DNA from: Microbacterium sp. zg-B96
GTDB lineage: Bacteria; Actinomycetota; Actinomycetes; Actinomycetales; Microbacteriaceae
Direction of reading: 5' to 3'
NCBI RefSeq assembly: GCF_030246865.1
Contig: NZ_CP126738.1
Span: 1,922,001-1,986,000 of the forward strand
DNA length: 64,000 nucleotides
In this document: positions 45,813 through 54,470 of the stretch, one piece after another
Layout of the letters: the number at the start of each line of letters is the position of its first letter
How positions within the stretch are numbered: the stretch's first letter is position 1
The notes under the pieces: generated by a model
The model's database searches: none
Seen by the model: only the letters and a program-made list of their open reading frames with translations
Told to the model about the DNA's origin: nothing
Position numbers and translations under genes: made by a program

Positions 45813-47441
45813 TTACTCGGCCTTGGTGATCAGGTGGTAAAGCGGCACCGAGTTCCAACCGAACTCGACGTTGTCGACGTTCTCGGAGAAGCCTCCGGTG
45901 ACGTTCGAGTACCACAGCGGAATGGCCGGCAGGTCCTGCAGCAGCACCGACTGGGCCTCGGAGAACAGCGCGTTGGCTTCCTCGGGGTCCGTCGCGGAAA
46001 TGCCGTCGGACAGCAGCTGGTCGAACTCTGCGCTGGAGTAGTCGCCATCGTTCGAGCCGGCGTTCGTGGCGTACAGCGGGCCCAGGAAGTTGTACAGACC
46101 CGGGTAGTCCGCCTGCCAGCCGGAGCGGAACGCGGTGGTGATCGTGCGATTGTTCACGAGTTCACGCAGCTCGGCGAAGGTCGGGTACGGAGCACCCGAC
46201 GCCTCGATACCGAGGGTGTTCTTGAGCGAGTTCGACACTGCGTCGACCCACTGGTCGTGGCCACCGTCGGAGTTGTAACCGATCTGGAAGGTACCCTCCC
46301 ACGGCGAGATCTCGTCGGCCTCGGCCCACAGTTCGACTGCGCGCTCGGGGTTGAACTCCAGCACCTCAGCGCCCTCGAGCGAGTCCGACCAGCCGTCGAT
46401 GACCGGCGAAGTGAAGTCGCTTGCGGGGGTACGGCTGCCCTGGAAGATCGTCTCGGTGATCTCCTCGCGGTTGATCGCCATCGAGATGGCCTGACGGCGC
46501 AGCGCGCCCTCTTCGCCCTCGAAGTGCGGGAGGGTCTGCGGGATCGTGAAGGACTGGAAGATGGCTGCCGCCTGGTTCACGGCACGATCCCCCAGGTCCG
46601 ACTCGAAGCTGGCCATGGACGACGGCGGGATCACGTCGATCACGTCGACCTCGTTACCCTGCAGATCGGCGTACGCCGCGTCTGCCGAGGCGTAGACCTT
46701 GATCGTGAGGCCACCGTTCTGCGCCTGACGCACACCCTGGTAGTCCTCGTTCTTGACGAGGTCGATCTGCACGTCGTGCTGCCACGCGTCCTCACCGGCG
46801 AACATGTACGGACCGTTGCCGATCGGGTTCTGGCCATAGGCCTCCATGTCCTCGAAGGCCACGTCGGGCAGCGGGTAGAACGCGGAGTAGCCCAGGCGCT
46901 GTGCGAAGTCCGACGCCGGCTTGTTGAGCGCGATGGTGAAGGTGTAGTCATCGACCTGCTCGAGACCGGTCAGCTCCGAGTCGGCATCCCAGCTGAAGCC
47001 CTCGATGTCCTCGAAGAAGTAGCTGTTGGCGTGGGCGTTGGACAGCTGTGCGCCGTAGTTCCAGGCTTCGATGAAGTTGTCAGCCGTGACTTCTTCGCCG
47101 TTGGTGAAGGTCTGACCCTCCTTGAGCTTGACCGTCAGGTGCTGCGGGTCCTCGACCGTGATCTCTTCGGCCATGTCATTGACGGCGGTGCCGTCGCCCT
47201 CGTACGAGACGAGCCCGGCGAAGATCGCGTCGAGGATCTGGCCGCCGCCGACCTCGTTCGTCATGGTCGGGATGAGCGGGTTCTCCGGCTCGGTACCGTT
47301 GGTCGTGATGATGGCGTCCGAGGCGCCGGCGTCGCCGGTCTCCTCGGCGTCGCCGCTGTCGCCGCTGGCGCAGCCGGCGAGGGCGAGCGCGCCCACGGTC
47401 AGCAGCGCCAGGCCGGCGAAGGCAGTTTTGTTGCGCTTCAC
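45813..47441 (-). CDS. Peptide ABC importer B: substrate-binding lipoprotein
   Basis: A 542-residue oligopeptide-binding (OppA/DppA, family 5) lipoprotein. The signal MKRNKTAFAGLALLTVGALA ends in the lipobox LAGC, followed by an acidic linker. The SBP_bac_5 region has PLIPTMTNEVGGGQILDAIF, FTNGEEVTADNFIEAWNYG and NPIGNGPYMF, motifs of oligopeptide-binding proteins. The GTG at 47441 follows a strong AGGAGGAAAA. The gene is almost free of GGATGCC sites, unlike most of the window. Confidence 0.93.
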   Translation of the reverse strand: MKRNKTAFAGLALLTVGALALAGCASGDSGDAEETGDAGASDAIITTNGTEPENPLIPTMTNEVGGGQILDAIFAGLVSYEGDGTAVNDMAEEITVEDPQHLTVKLKEGQTFTNGEEVTADNFIEAWNYGAQLSNAHANSYFFEDIEGFSWDADSELTGLEQVDDYTFTIALNKPASDFAQRLGYSAFYPLPDVAFEDMEAYGQNPIGNGPYMFAGEDAWQHDVQIDLVKNEDYQGVRQAQNGGLTIKVYASADAAYADLQGNEVDVIDVIPPSSMASFESDLGDRAVNQAAAIFQSFTIPQTLPHFEGEEGALRRQAISMAINREEITETIFQGSRTPASDFTSPVIDGWSDSLEGAEVLEFNPERAVELWAEADEISPWEGTFQIGYNSDGGHDQWVDAVSNSLKNTLGIEASGAPYPTFAELRELVNNRTITTAFRSGWQADYPGLYNFLGPLYATNAGSNDGDYSSAEFDQLLSDGISATDPEEANALFSEAQSVLLQDLPAIPLWYSNVTGGFSENVDNVEFGWNSVPLYHLITKAE

Positions 47442-47509
47442 TTTTCCTCCTGTGCAGGGATGATGTGACCGCTTCTACGCAGGGCGTGCCGGCCACACGG
47501 GATGAGGCA

Positions 47510-47538
47510 ACGATAAGCAACCCTGCCGCCATGATCAA
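47510..47538 (-). promoter_or_regulatory. Candidate promoter of importer B
   Basis: On the minus strand TTGATC (47533-47538) and TATCGT (47510-47515) are separated by 17 bases. The predicted start gives a leader of about 60 bases to the GTG at 47441. Confidence 0.4.
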
Positions 47539-47602
47539 AACTGAGGGCGAAAGCGTTACATGCTCTTTACTCAACGCGCCTCGGATGTGGCAATCTGACA
47601 AC

Positions 47603-48430
47603 GTGACCGCTCCCAGTCCCCCGCTCGACAACGCATACTGCACAAGCAGTCCGCGACTGCGCTGGGAAATCGCTATCGTGCTCGCGATCTCGCTCGGCCA
47701 ATCGGCCCTGTACTCGGTGCTCGCGCTCATCCGCCGGGAGCTCTCCCCCACCCCTCTCGGGCAGCAGCAGACCCAGCTGAATCCGTCCCTGGACGCCGCC
47801 GCGGCGTGGGATGCGCTCTACCAGACGCTCGACATCGTGTTCGACCTCGCGCTTGTGGCGCTGGTGGTCTATCTCCTGTGGGAACCGGGTGCCAACGCGC
47901 TCCGGCGCATCGGTTTGGACTTCACTCGCTTCGGCGGGGACCTCGGCCGCGGCATCCTGGTCACCGCCGTGATCGGCATCCCCGGGCTGGCGCTGTACGC
48001 CGTCGGGCGGATGCTGGGGTTCACGGTGGCCGTCGTGGCCTCGCCGCTGGATGCTGCGTGGTGGACCGTGCCGATCCTGCTGTTCGCGGCGCTGCGCGCG
48101 GCGCTGCTGGAGGAGGTCGTCATGATCGGGTGGCTCTTCGATCGACTCCGCCGTCTCGGGTGGGGGTGGTGGCCGATCATCCTGTCCTCCGCCGCGCTGC
48201 GCGGGGCCTATCACGCGTACCAGGGCTACGGCGGAATGGTCGGCAACTTCGTCATGGGGATCGTGTTCGGCTGGTGCTACCGCCGCTGGGGCCGGGTGAT
48301 GCCGCTGGTGGTGGCCCACACGATCCTCGACGTGGTGTCGTTCGTCGGCTATCCCCTGGCCGCCGCCCTCTGGCCCACGATCTTCGCCCCCCTCCCCTCC
48401 CCGTCCCCGTCCCCGTCCCCGAGCCCCTGA
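47603..48430 (+). CDS. CPBP-family intramembrane protease-like protein
   Basis: A 275-residue polytopic membrane protein with about seven hydrophobic segments and the CPBP (Abi) metalloprotease domain in its second half. Candidate metal and catalytic residues are Glu170-Glu171 (LLEEVVMIG), His204 (YHAYQG) and His239 (VAHTILDVV). The usual Arg of EExxxR is replaced by Ile, as I recall for some actinobacterial members. The C-terminus ends in a Pro-Ser repeat encoded by a CCCCGT tract. The GTG at 47603 is the best start. A 70-bp palindrome begins 6 bases after the stop. Confidence 0.8.
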   Translation: MTAPSPPLDNAYCTSSPRLRWEIAIVLAISLGQSALYSVLALIRRELSPTPLGQQQTQLNPSLDAAAAWDALYQTLDIVFDLALVALVVYLLWEPGANALRRIGLDFTRFGGDLGRGILVTAVIGIPGLALYAVGRMLGFTVAVVASPLDAAWWTVPILLFAALRAALLEEVVMIGWLFDRLRRLGWGWWPIILSSAALRGAYHAYQGYGGMVGNFVMGIVFGWCYRRWGRVMPLVVAHTILDVVSFVGYPLAAALWPTIFAPLPSPSPSPSPSP

Positions 48431-48436
48431 AATCGC

Positions 48437-48506
48437 TGAGACCACAGCTGGTCGCCGAGACCGTGGGAACTTCCCATCGTCTCGGCGACCAGGTGTCGTT
48501 TCAGCG
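48437..48506 (+). repeat. 70-bp palindromic element, copy 1
   Basis: An imperfect palindrome over its whole length. The core arms CTGGTCGCCGAGAC ... GTCTCGGCGACCAG surround TGGGAA/TTCCCA, and the outer 11 bases on each side pair at 8 of 11. The ends differ (TGAGACCACAG on the left, GTGTCGTTTCAGCG on the right), which gives it an orientation. It matches copy 2 (49640-49709), reverse-complemented, at 67 of 70 positions. Confidence 0.85.
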
Positions 48507-48520
48507 CCGGGGAGCGACGG

Positions 48521-48550
48521 AGGGGACGGGAGGGGACGGGAGGGGACGGG
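48521..48550 (+). repeat. Tandem repeat, three copies of a 10-mer
   Basis: Three perfect consecutive copies of AGGGGACGGG, followed by a fourth degenerate unit (CGGGACGGGG). The G runs could form a G-quadruplex on the plus strand. A CCCCGT tract on the other side of palindrome copy 1 (48395-48430) is roughly complementary. Confidence 0.8.
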
Positions 48551-48649
48551 CGGGACGGGGCTTTCTCCACAGGGACGGGATCCGGCGATCTGGCCCGGAT
48601 CGAGGGTGGCAGGCCCACGGCGGGTGCGCGCGGGCGGCAGGGTGGGCGG

Positions 48650-49645
48650 ATGCCGCTCCTCACTCTCGGGGTCCTGCCGACCCCCGTCCCCCTGATCCGG
48701 CACGCGGACGTGCCCCATCCCGAGCGCGCCGTCGAGCGCGGGACGCTGGTCAAGGTGCGCCACGGTGTGTACACCCCCGGTGCGATGTGGCGCGACCTCG
48801 CGCCCTGGGACAGGTACCTCGCGCGCGTCCACGCGGTGGCGCTCGTGCACCCGGATGCCGTGTTCAGCCACGAATCCGCCGCCGTGCTGAGGGGCCTACC
48901 GGTGTTCGGCGATCCCGGGGTGGTGCACATTCTGGAGCACCCGCGCAGCGCGTCCCGGCTCGTCGGCGGCATCCGGACCCACGCCTACTCCGGCGACCGC
49001 ACGATCATCGAGCTCGGCGGCCTGCTGATGACGAGCATCGCCGACACCGCCGTGGACCTCGCCCGGCACCGGCACCGCGCCGTCGGGTTGGCAGTGGCGG
49101 ATGCCGCGCTGCGCACTGACCCCACCGCGAGCGTCGAACTGCTCGTCGCGCTCAACGAGGCCCGTACGAGCAAGCGGGGCCGCGCGATCGCGCGGTGGTC
49201 GCTGTCACGCGCGACCGCGCTGGCCGAGTCGGCTCTCGAGTCCATGAGCCGCGCCGTCGTCGAGTGGCTCGGGTTTCCCGCGCCGGTGCTGCAGGTGCCG
49301 TTCCGTCGGGGGTCCGGCGGCGAGGATCGCAGCGACCTGGTGTGGGAGAGCATCGGCCTCGCAGGTGAGTGCGACGGCGACCTCAAGTACGACGGCCGTT
49401 ACGGACCGCCCACGGTCGTGCTGGCGCGGCAGAGCGAGCGGGACACGCGGCTGCGTCGGCACCTGCGAGAGGTGACGCACTGGGGATGGCGTGAGGCCTC
49501 GACGGTCACGCCGCTGCGCGGCATCCTCACCGGCGCCGGTCTCCGCCCCGAGTCCCCCGAGGATTCGGCCGCGCTGTTCTCGCTGCGCCGCGCCGTCTCC
49601 CCGCATCCCCCGCACCGCACCGGCGAGCCCCCGTCCGCCCGCTGA
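48650..49645 (+). CDS. AbiEi-like/DUF559-like protein with candidate PD-(D/E)XK nuclease core
   Basis: A 331-residue protein. The N-terminal third resembles AbiEi-type winged-helix antitoxin/regulator domains (ERGTLVKVRHGVYTPGAMW, residues 29-47). The C-terminal part resembles DUF559/Vsr-like restriction-fold proteins: E193/E197 in AESALES, D229 in RSDLVW, then E240-x-D242-x3-K246 in GECDGDLKYDG. That spacing fits a PD-(D/E)XK nuclease core. No separate AbiEii-like toxin gene is adjacent. The ATG at 48650 has a CAGGGT hexamer six bases upstream. The gene sits between two inverted 70-bp palindromes and its stop codon lies inside copy 2. The function is unknown. Confidence 0.72.
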   Translation: MPLLTLGVLPTPVPLIRHADVPHPERAVERGTLVKVRHGVYTPGAMWRDLAPWDRYLARVHAVALVHPDAVFSHESAAVLRGLPVFGDPGVVHILEHPRSASRLVGGIRTHAYSGDRTIIELGGLLMTSIADTAVDLARHRHRAVGLAVADAALRTDPTASVELLVALNEARTSKRGRAIARWSLSRATALAESALESMSRAVVEWLGFPAPVLQVPFRRGSGGEDRSDLVWESIGLAGECDGDLKYDGRYGPPTVVLARQSERDTRLRRHLREVTHWGWREASTVTPLRGILTGAGLRPESPEDSAALFSLRRAVSPHPPHRTGEPPSAR

Positions 49646-49709
49646 AACGACAGCTGGTCGCCGAGACGATGGGAGGTTCCCACCGTCTCGGCGACCAGCT
49701 GTGGTCTCA
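49640..49709 (-). repeat. 70-bp palindromic element, copy 2 (inverted)
   Basis: It is the reverse complement of copy 1 (48437-48506) with three mismatches in 70. The stop codon of the preceding gene (49643-49645) is within its first six bases, so the last codon of that gene is supplied by the element. It can also act as the terminator between the convergent endonuclease-like gene and gcvP. Confidence 0.85.
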
Positions 49710-49754
49710 CGGTATGGGGGGGCGGGCCGGAAGGGCCGCCACCCCGCTACCCCG

Positions 49755-52637
49755 CTACGCGAAGGCCTCGGGGGGCGGGCAGGCGCACACCAGGTTGCGG
49801 TCGCCGTAGGCATTGTCGATGCGCCGCACCGGTGGCCAGTACTTCGTGCGCACCTGGGACGGCACCGGATACACCGCGGTCTCGCGCGAGTACGGGTGCG
49901 ACCACGACCCCGACACCACGGACTGCGCGGTGTGCGGCGCGTTCACGAGCGGATTGTCGGATGCCGGCCACTGACCGGCCGCGACGGCGTGCGCCTCCGC
50001 GTGGATCGCGACCATCGCCTCGATGAACCGCTCGATCTCGGCGAGGTCCTCCGATTCGGTCGGCTCCACCATCAGCGTCCCGGCGACCGGGAACGACATC
50101 GTCGGCGCGTGGAAGCCGTAGTCGATCAGGCGCTTGGCGACATCGTCGACGGTGACCCCAGTGGCCTCGCGCAGCGGCCGCAGGTCCAGGATGCACTCGT
50201 GCGCGACGAGCCCGCCCTCCCCCGCGTACAGCACCGGGTAGTGCTCGCGCAGCCGCGCGGCGATGTAGTTCGCTGCGAGCACGGCGGCCCCGGTCGCCTC
50301 GCGCAGCCCTGCGGCGCCCATCATCCGCACGTAGGCCCACGAGATCGGCAGGATCGAGGCCGACCCGTAGGGGGATGCCGAGATCGGTCCGCCGTCGAAC
50401 ACGAACCCGCCGGCGTGGTCGGCGCGCTGCGCGAGCGGGTGCGAGGGCAGATACGGCGCGAGGTGCGCCTTGGCCGCCACCGGCCCGACGCCAGGGCCGC
50501 CCCCGCCGTGCGGGATCGCGAACGTCTTGTGCAGGTTCAGGTGCGATACGTCGCCGCCCAGATCCCCGAACCGGGCGAAGCCCAGCAGCGCGTTGAGGTT
50601 CGCGCCGTCGACGTACACCTGACCGCCGGCATCGTGCACGGCCTGCGTGATCTCCAGCACGTCGTGCTCGTACACACCGTGGGTCGACGGGTAGGTGATC
50701 ATCAGCGCCGCGAGCCGCTCGGCGTTCGCCGCGATCTTCGCGCGCAGGTCGGCAAGCTCCACGTTGCCCGCCTCATCGCACGCGACGACGACGACGCTCA
50801 TCCCGGCCAGCACCGCGGATGCCGCGTTGGTGCCGTGTGCCGACGACGGGATGAGGCAGACCGTGCGATCGAGATCGCCGTTGGCGCGGTGGTACCCGCG
50901 GATCGCCAGCAGCCCCGCCAGCTCCCCCTGCGAACCGGCGTTGGGCTGCAGCGACACCGCGTCGTAGCCGGTGACCTCCGCCAGCCACGTCTCCAGCTGC
51001 TCGATCATCGCCAGGTAGCCAGCGACGTCGTCGGCCGGGGCGAACGGATGCACACGGGAGAATTCCGGCCACGACACCGCCGCCATCTCGCTGGCCGCAT
51101 TGAGCTTCATGGTGCAGGACCCGAGCGGGATCATGCCGCGGTCCAGGGCATAGTCGCGGTCCGCGAGCTGCTTGAGGTACCGCATCATCGCCGTCTCGGA
51201 CCGGTGGGTGTTGAACACCGCGTGCTCGAGGTAGGTCTCAGTGCGGTGCAGCGCGGATGCCACCGAAGCCAGCGGCTCCGCGTCGGCGAAGGCGAGCTCG
51301 GCGCCCGGCTCCTCCACCGCCCCGAATGCCCAGGCGACCGCGGCGAGGTCGGCGGCCGTCGTGGTCTCGTCGACGGAGACCCCGACGCTCGCGTCATCGG
51401 CCCAGAACAGCTGGTAGCCGCGCGAGCGCGCCCGCTCCACGATGCGGCCGGCGTCACCCGGCACGAACACCCGGATGGTGTCGAAGACGGCATCGGATGC
51501 CAGCGTCAGCCCGTACCCGCGCAGCTCGGCAGCCAGCGCCTCGGTCTTCTGCGCGACCTCGGTCGCGATGCGGCGCAGCCCCTCGGGCCCGTGATAGACG
51601 GCGTACATCGACGCCATGACGGCCAGCAGCACCTGCGCGGTGCAGATGTTCGACGTGGCCTTCTCACGGCGGATGTGCTGTTCGCGGGTCTGCAGCGCGA
51701 GGCGGTAGGCCGGGTGCCCCGCGGCATCCTGCGACACCCCGACCAGACGCCCGGGCAGCTGGCGCTCCAAGCCCGCCCGCACCGCCATGTAACCGGCGTG
51801 CGGTCCGCCGAAGCCGAGCGGCACCCCGAAGCGCTGCGTCGTGCCGACGGCGATGTCGGCGCCGAGCGATCCGGGCGAGCGCAGGAGCGTGAGCGCCAGC
51901 AGGTCGGCGGCCACGACGACCAGTCCACCCTGCGCGTGGACCGCGGTGATCACATCGCTGGGGTCCCACACGCGCCCGGTGGCTCCCGGGTACTGCACGA
52001 ACGCGCCGAACGCGGCGGCGGCCGCGTCAGCGGCATCCGGAACCCCCGACGCGTAGTCGGTCTCGACGATCGTGATCCCCAGCGCCTCGGCGCGGTGAGC
52101 CAGCAACGCCTTGGTCTGCGGGAACGCATCGGCATCGACGAGGAACACGTTCGACGCGCCTTTCGACGCCCGCCGCGCCACCAGCATCCCCTCGACGACC
52201 GCGGTCGCCTCGTCGAGCATCGACGCGTTGGCCGTAGCCAGGCCGGTGAGGTCGGTGACCATCGTCTGGAAGTTGATGAGCGCCTCCAGGCGCCCCTGCG
52301 AGATCTCCGGCTGGTACGGGGTGTACGCGGTGTACCAGGACGGGTTCTCGAAGACATTGCGCTGGATGACCGCGGGGGTGTGGGTGTCGTAGTACCCCAG
52401 CCCGATCATCGCCTTCGCCGGCCGGTTGGATGCCGCGAGCTCCCGCAGCTCCGCCAGCGCCTCATCTTCGGTCGCAGCGTCCGGGATGGCGCTCGTGGTG
52501 CGCGGCTGCACGTGGATCGAGGCGGGCACGGCGCGCTGGACCAGCGCGGTCAGGCTGTCGTAGCCGAGCGCGTCGAGCATCTGCCGCTGGGCGGCCGCGG
52601 CGGTGCCGATGTGCCGGTCGGCGAAGGCCGCGCTCAC
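49755..52637 (-). CDS. gcvP: Glycine dehydrogenase (decarboxylating), P-protein
   Basis: A 960-residue full-length P-protein of the glycine cleavage system. It decarboxylates glycine with PLP and transfers aminomethyl to the lipoyl arm of GcvH. The PLP lysine lies in [18 protein letters not shown]. Other family blocks are [12 protein letters not shown], the Gly-rich loop, [13 protein letters not shown] and [13 protein letters not shown]. The GTG at 52637 overlaps the gcvH stop (GTGA). It is the last gene of gcvT-gcvH-gcvP, all under the glycine riboswitch. Confidence 0.96.
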   Translation of the reverse strand: MSAAFADRHIGTAAAAQRQMLDALGYDSLTALVQRAVPASIHVQPRTTSAIPDAATEDEALAELRELAASNRPAKAMIGLGYYDTHTPAVIQRNVFENPSWYTAYTPYQPEISQGRLEALINFQTMVTDLTGLATANASMLDEATAVVEGMLVARRASKGASNVFLVDADAFPQTKALLAHRAEALGITIVETDYASGVPDAADAAAAAFGAFVQYPGATGRVWDPSDVITAVHAQGGLVVVAADLLALTLLRSPGSLGADIAVGTTQRFGVPLGFGGPHAGYMAVRAGLERQLPGRLVGVSQDAAGHPAYRLALQTREQHIRREKATSNICTAQVLLAVMASMYAVYHGPEGLRRIATEVAQKTEALAAELRGYGLTLASDAVFDTIRVFVPGDAGRIVERARSRGYQLFWADDASVGVSVDETTTAADLAAVAWAFGAVEEPGAELAFADAEPLASVASALHRTETYLEHAVFNTHRSETAMMRYLKQLADRDYALDRGMIPLGSCTMKLNAASEMAAVSWPEFSRVHPFAPADDVAGYLAMIEQLETWLAEVTGYDAVSLQPNAGSQGELAGLLAIRGYHRANGDLDRTVCLIPSSAHGTNAASAVLAGMSVVVVACDEAGNVELADLRAKIAANAERLAALMITYPSTHGVYEHDVLEITQAVHDAGGQVYVDGANLNALLGFARFGDLGGDVSHLNLHKTFAIPHGGGGPGVGPVAAKAHLAPYLPSHPLAQRADHAGGFVFDGGPISASPYGSASILPISWAYVRMMGAAGLREATGAAVLAANYIAARLREHYPVLYAGEGGLVAHECILDLRPLREATGVTVDDVAKRLIDYGFHAPTMSFPVAGTLMVEPTESEDLAEIERFIEAMVAIHAEAHAVAAGQWPASDNPLVNAPHTAQSVVSGSWSHPYSRETAVYPVPSQVRTKYWPPVRRIDNAYGDRNLVCACPPPEAFA

Positions 52638-53017
52638 GCCTCGCCGCCGGTGAGGGCTAGGTACGCGGCGCGGTCGAGCGTGCCGTCGAGGGATGCCGCG
52701 TCGACGCGCAGCTTGATGAGCCAGCCGTCTCCGAACGCATCGGCATTGACCGCCGACGGGTCCGCCACGACGGCGTCGTTGATCTCGATCACTTCGCCCG
52801 CGAGCGGCGCGTAGAGCTCGCCGACGGACTTGGTCGACTCGATCTCGCCGCACACCTGCCCGGCGGTGACGGTGGCGCCGACGGCGGGCAGGTCGACGAA
52901 GACCACGTCGCCGAGCTGATCGGCGGCGTAGTCGGTGATGCCGATCGTCGCGGTGTCGCCGTCGACGGCGATCCACTCGTGCTCGGCGGTGTAGTGCAGG
53001 CTGGCGAGGTCGGCCAT
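52634..53017 (-). CDS. gcvH: Glycine cleavage system H protein
   Basis: A 127-residue lipoyl carrier protein that shuttles the aminomethyl group between GcvP and GcvT. The lipoylated lysine is Lys63 in [34 protein letters not shown] and the C-terminal GDGWLIKLR are typical. The ATG at 53017 lies 23 bases after the gcvT stop. The stop overlaps the gcvP start by four bases, giving coupled synthesis. Confidence 0.96.
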   Translation of the reverse strand: MADLASLHYTAEHEWIAVDGDTATIGITDYAADQLGDVVFVDLPAVGATVTAGQVCGEIESTKSVGELYAPLAGEVIEINDAVVADPSAVNADAFGDGWLIKLRVDAASLDGTLDRAAYLALTGGEA

Positions 53018-53040
53018 GGTGTGCTCCCGAGGGTTCGGTG

Positions 53041-54150
53041 TTACTGGGCGCGCCGGTAGAACGGCAGGGCGGTCACGGTGGCGGGGAGGCGCGTGCCTCG
53101 CACGTCGATGGTCAGGTCGGTGCCGGGGGCGCTCATGGCGGGTGAGACGAACGCCATCGCGATCGGGTGCCCGAGTGTGGGGCTGAGCGCGCCGCTGGTG
53201 ATCTCTCCGACCGCGCGGTCGCCGTCGTACACGGCGTAGCCGGCGCGCCCCGCGCGTTTGCCGTCGCCGGTGAGGCCGACCAGCACCGGCGCGTCGGCGG
53301 AGACCACGGCGCCGAGGCCCGCTTTTCCGACGAACGCGGGCTTGTCGGCCGCGACGACGCGACCGAGCCCTGCCTGGGCGGGCACGATGTCGAGCGAGAG
53401 TTCGTGGCCGTACAGCGGCATGCCCGCTTCCAGCCGCAGCGTGTCGCGGGCGGCAAGGCCCGCCGGAACCAGGCCGTGCGGCGCGCCGGCCGCCAGCAGC
53501 GCATCCCACAGGTCGCCGGCGACGGCGTTCGGCACCAGCAGCTCGAAGCCGTCCTCCCCGGTGTAGCCGGTGCGGGCGACCAGCAGCGGCTCACCGGTGA
53601 ACTCCCCGCGGGCGGCGGCGTAGTACGGCAGTTCCGACAGCGGCCGGTCCAGCCCCGAGATGCCTGCGGTGGCTTCGAGGATGCCGCGGGCGGCCGGGCC
53701 CTGCACCGCGATGAGGCTGAAACTGTCGGTGGCATCCTCCACCGCCACGGCGAAGCCCTCGGCGCGCTCGGCGAACGCCTGCGCGACGGCGACGCGGTTG
53801 CCCGCGTTCGCGATCACGAGATACCAGCCATCGTCGAGGCGGTAGACGATGACGTCGTCGACGATGCCGCCCGATTCGGTGAGCACGAGCGAGTACTTCG
53901 CCTTGCCCAGCGGCAGCGTCGATACGCGTCCGGCGAGCGCGTAGTCCAGGAACGCCCCTGCATCATCGCCCTCGACGATGAACTCGGCCATATGGGAGAT
54001 GTCGAACAGTCCCGCAGCGTGCCGCACCGCGTGGTGCTCGGCGAGGTCGGACGAGTAGCGCACCGGCATCATCCACCCGCCGAAGTCGGTGAACGCCGCC
54101 CCCAGCGCATCGTGCCGGTCACGGAGTGTCGTATAGCGGGGTCCGGTCAT
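53041..54150 (-). CDS. gcvT: Glycine cleavage system aminomethyltransferase (T protein)
   Basis: A 369-residue folate-dependent T protein that releases ammonia from the H-protein intermediate and forms methylene-tetrahydrofolate. Family blocks are [29 protein letters not shown] with the conserved catalytic region, [10 protein letters not shown] and [19 protein letters not shown]. The ATG at 54150 is preceded by GGGAGA, which lies in a predicted pairing with upstream riboswitch sequence. First gene of the gcv operon. Confidence 0.95.
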   Translation of the reverse strand: MTGPRYTTLRDRHDALGAAFTDFGGWMMPVRYSSDLAEHHAVRHAAGLFDISHMAEFIVEGDDAGAFLDYALAGRVSTLPLGKAKYSLVLTESGGIVDDVIVYRLDDGWYLVIANAGNRVAVAQAFAERAEGFAVAVEDATDSFSLIAVQGPAARGILEATAGISGLDRPLSELPYYAAARGEFTGEPLLVARTGYTGEDGFELLVPNAVAGDLWDALLAAGAPHGLVPAGLAARDTLRLEAGMPLYGHELSLDIVPAQAGLGRVVAADKPAFVGKAGLGAVVSADAPVLVGLTGDGKRAGRAGYAVYDGDRAVGEITSGALSPTLGHPIAMAFVSPAMSAPGTDLTIDVRGTRLPATVTALPFYRRAQ

Positions 54151-54185
54151 GAGTTCTCCCGAGATGGAACGGGCAGACGCCGGGA

Positions 54186-54411
54186 CCGACGCCTGAGAAC
54201 TCCCCCTCTGTCATCGGCCTGAGAGTTTCACGTCGCCATCCACGAGCGGGATGTCGGCGCTTTCACCGTCGGCGGACCCGCGCCAGCATGCGCGCGCGGA
54301 TCGCTTTCCAGAGTGGCCCAGACCTGCGCGGTACGCGTACCTGAGAGATTGGCGGGGAGGCTTGCTCCTTCGGTGCCCGGCACACGTGGTGCCGGAGCTC
54401 TCCCGCGGGGG
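54186..54411 (-). promoter_or_regulatory. Tandem glycine riboswitch upstream of gcvT
   Basis: Read on the minus strand, aptamer 1 (about 54410-54305) begins GCGGGAGAGC and has the hallmarks ACCGAAGGAGCAA, AATCTCTCAGGTA and ACTCTGGA. Aptamer 2 (about 54300-54200) has GGTGAAAGCGCC, GAAACTCTCAGG and GACAGAGGGGGAG. These conserved blocks and the short linker define the cooperative two-aptamer class. After aptamer 2, GAGTTCTC (54195-54202) is complementary to GAGAACTC (54151-54158), which includes part of the gcvT ribosome binding site, suggesting control of translation. Glycine would be expected to turn the operon on. Confidence 0.92.
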
Positions 54412-54440
54412 TCGTCGGGCCGATATCGACTTGTCCGGAC

Positions 54441-54470
54441 AGCATAGCGGCGCGTCAGTCGGCGCAGGAA
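54441..54470 (-). promoter_or_regulatory. Candidate gcv operon promoter
   Basis: On the minus strand TTCCTG (54465-54470) and TATGCT (54441-54446) are 18 bases apart. The start point would be about 54434, just upstream of the riboswitch, giving a leader of about 285 bases. The promoter overlaps the stop codon of the MarP-like gene. Confidence 0.45.

Noticed and set aside
48437..49709. The two palindromes as a minimal CRISPR array
   Set aside because: There are only two units, inverted and 1.1 kb apart with a gene between them, and no cas genes.
49491..52814. 1107-codon plus-strand frame opposite gcvP
   Set aside because: Antisense to a clear P-protein gene and rich in Arg, Gly, Val and His without domain structure.
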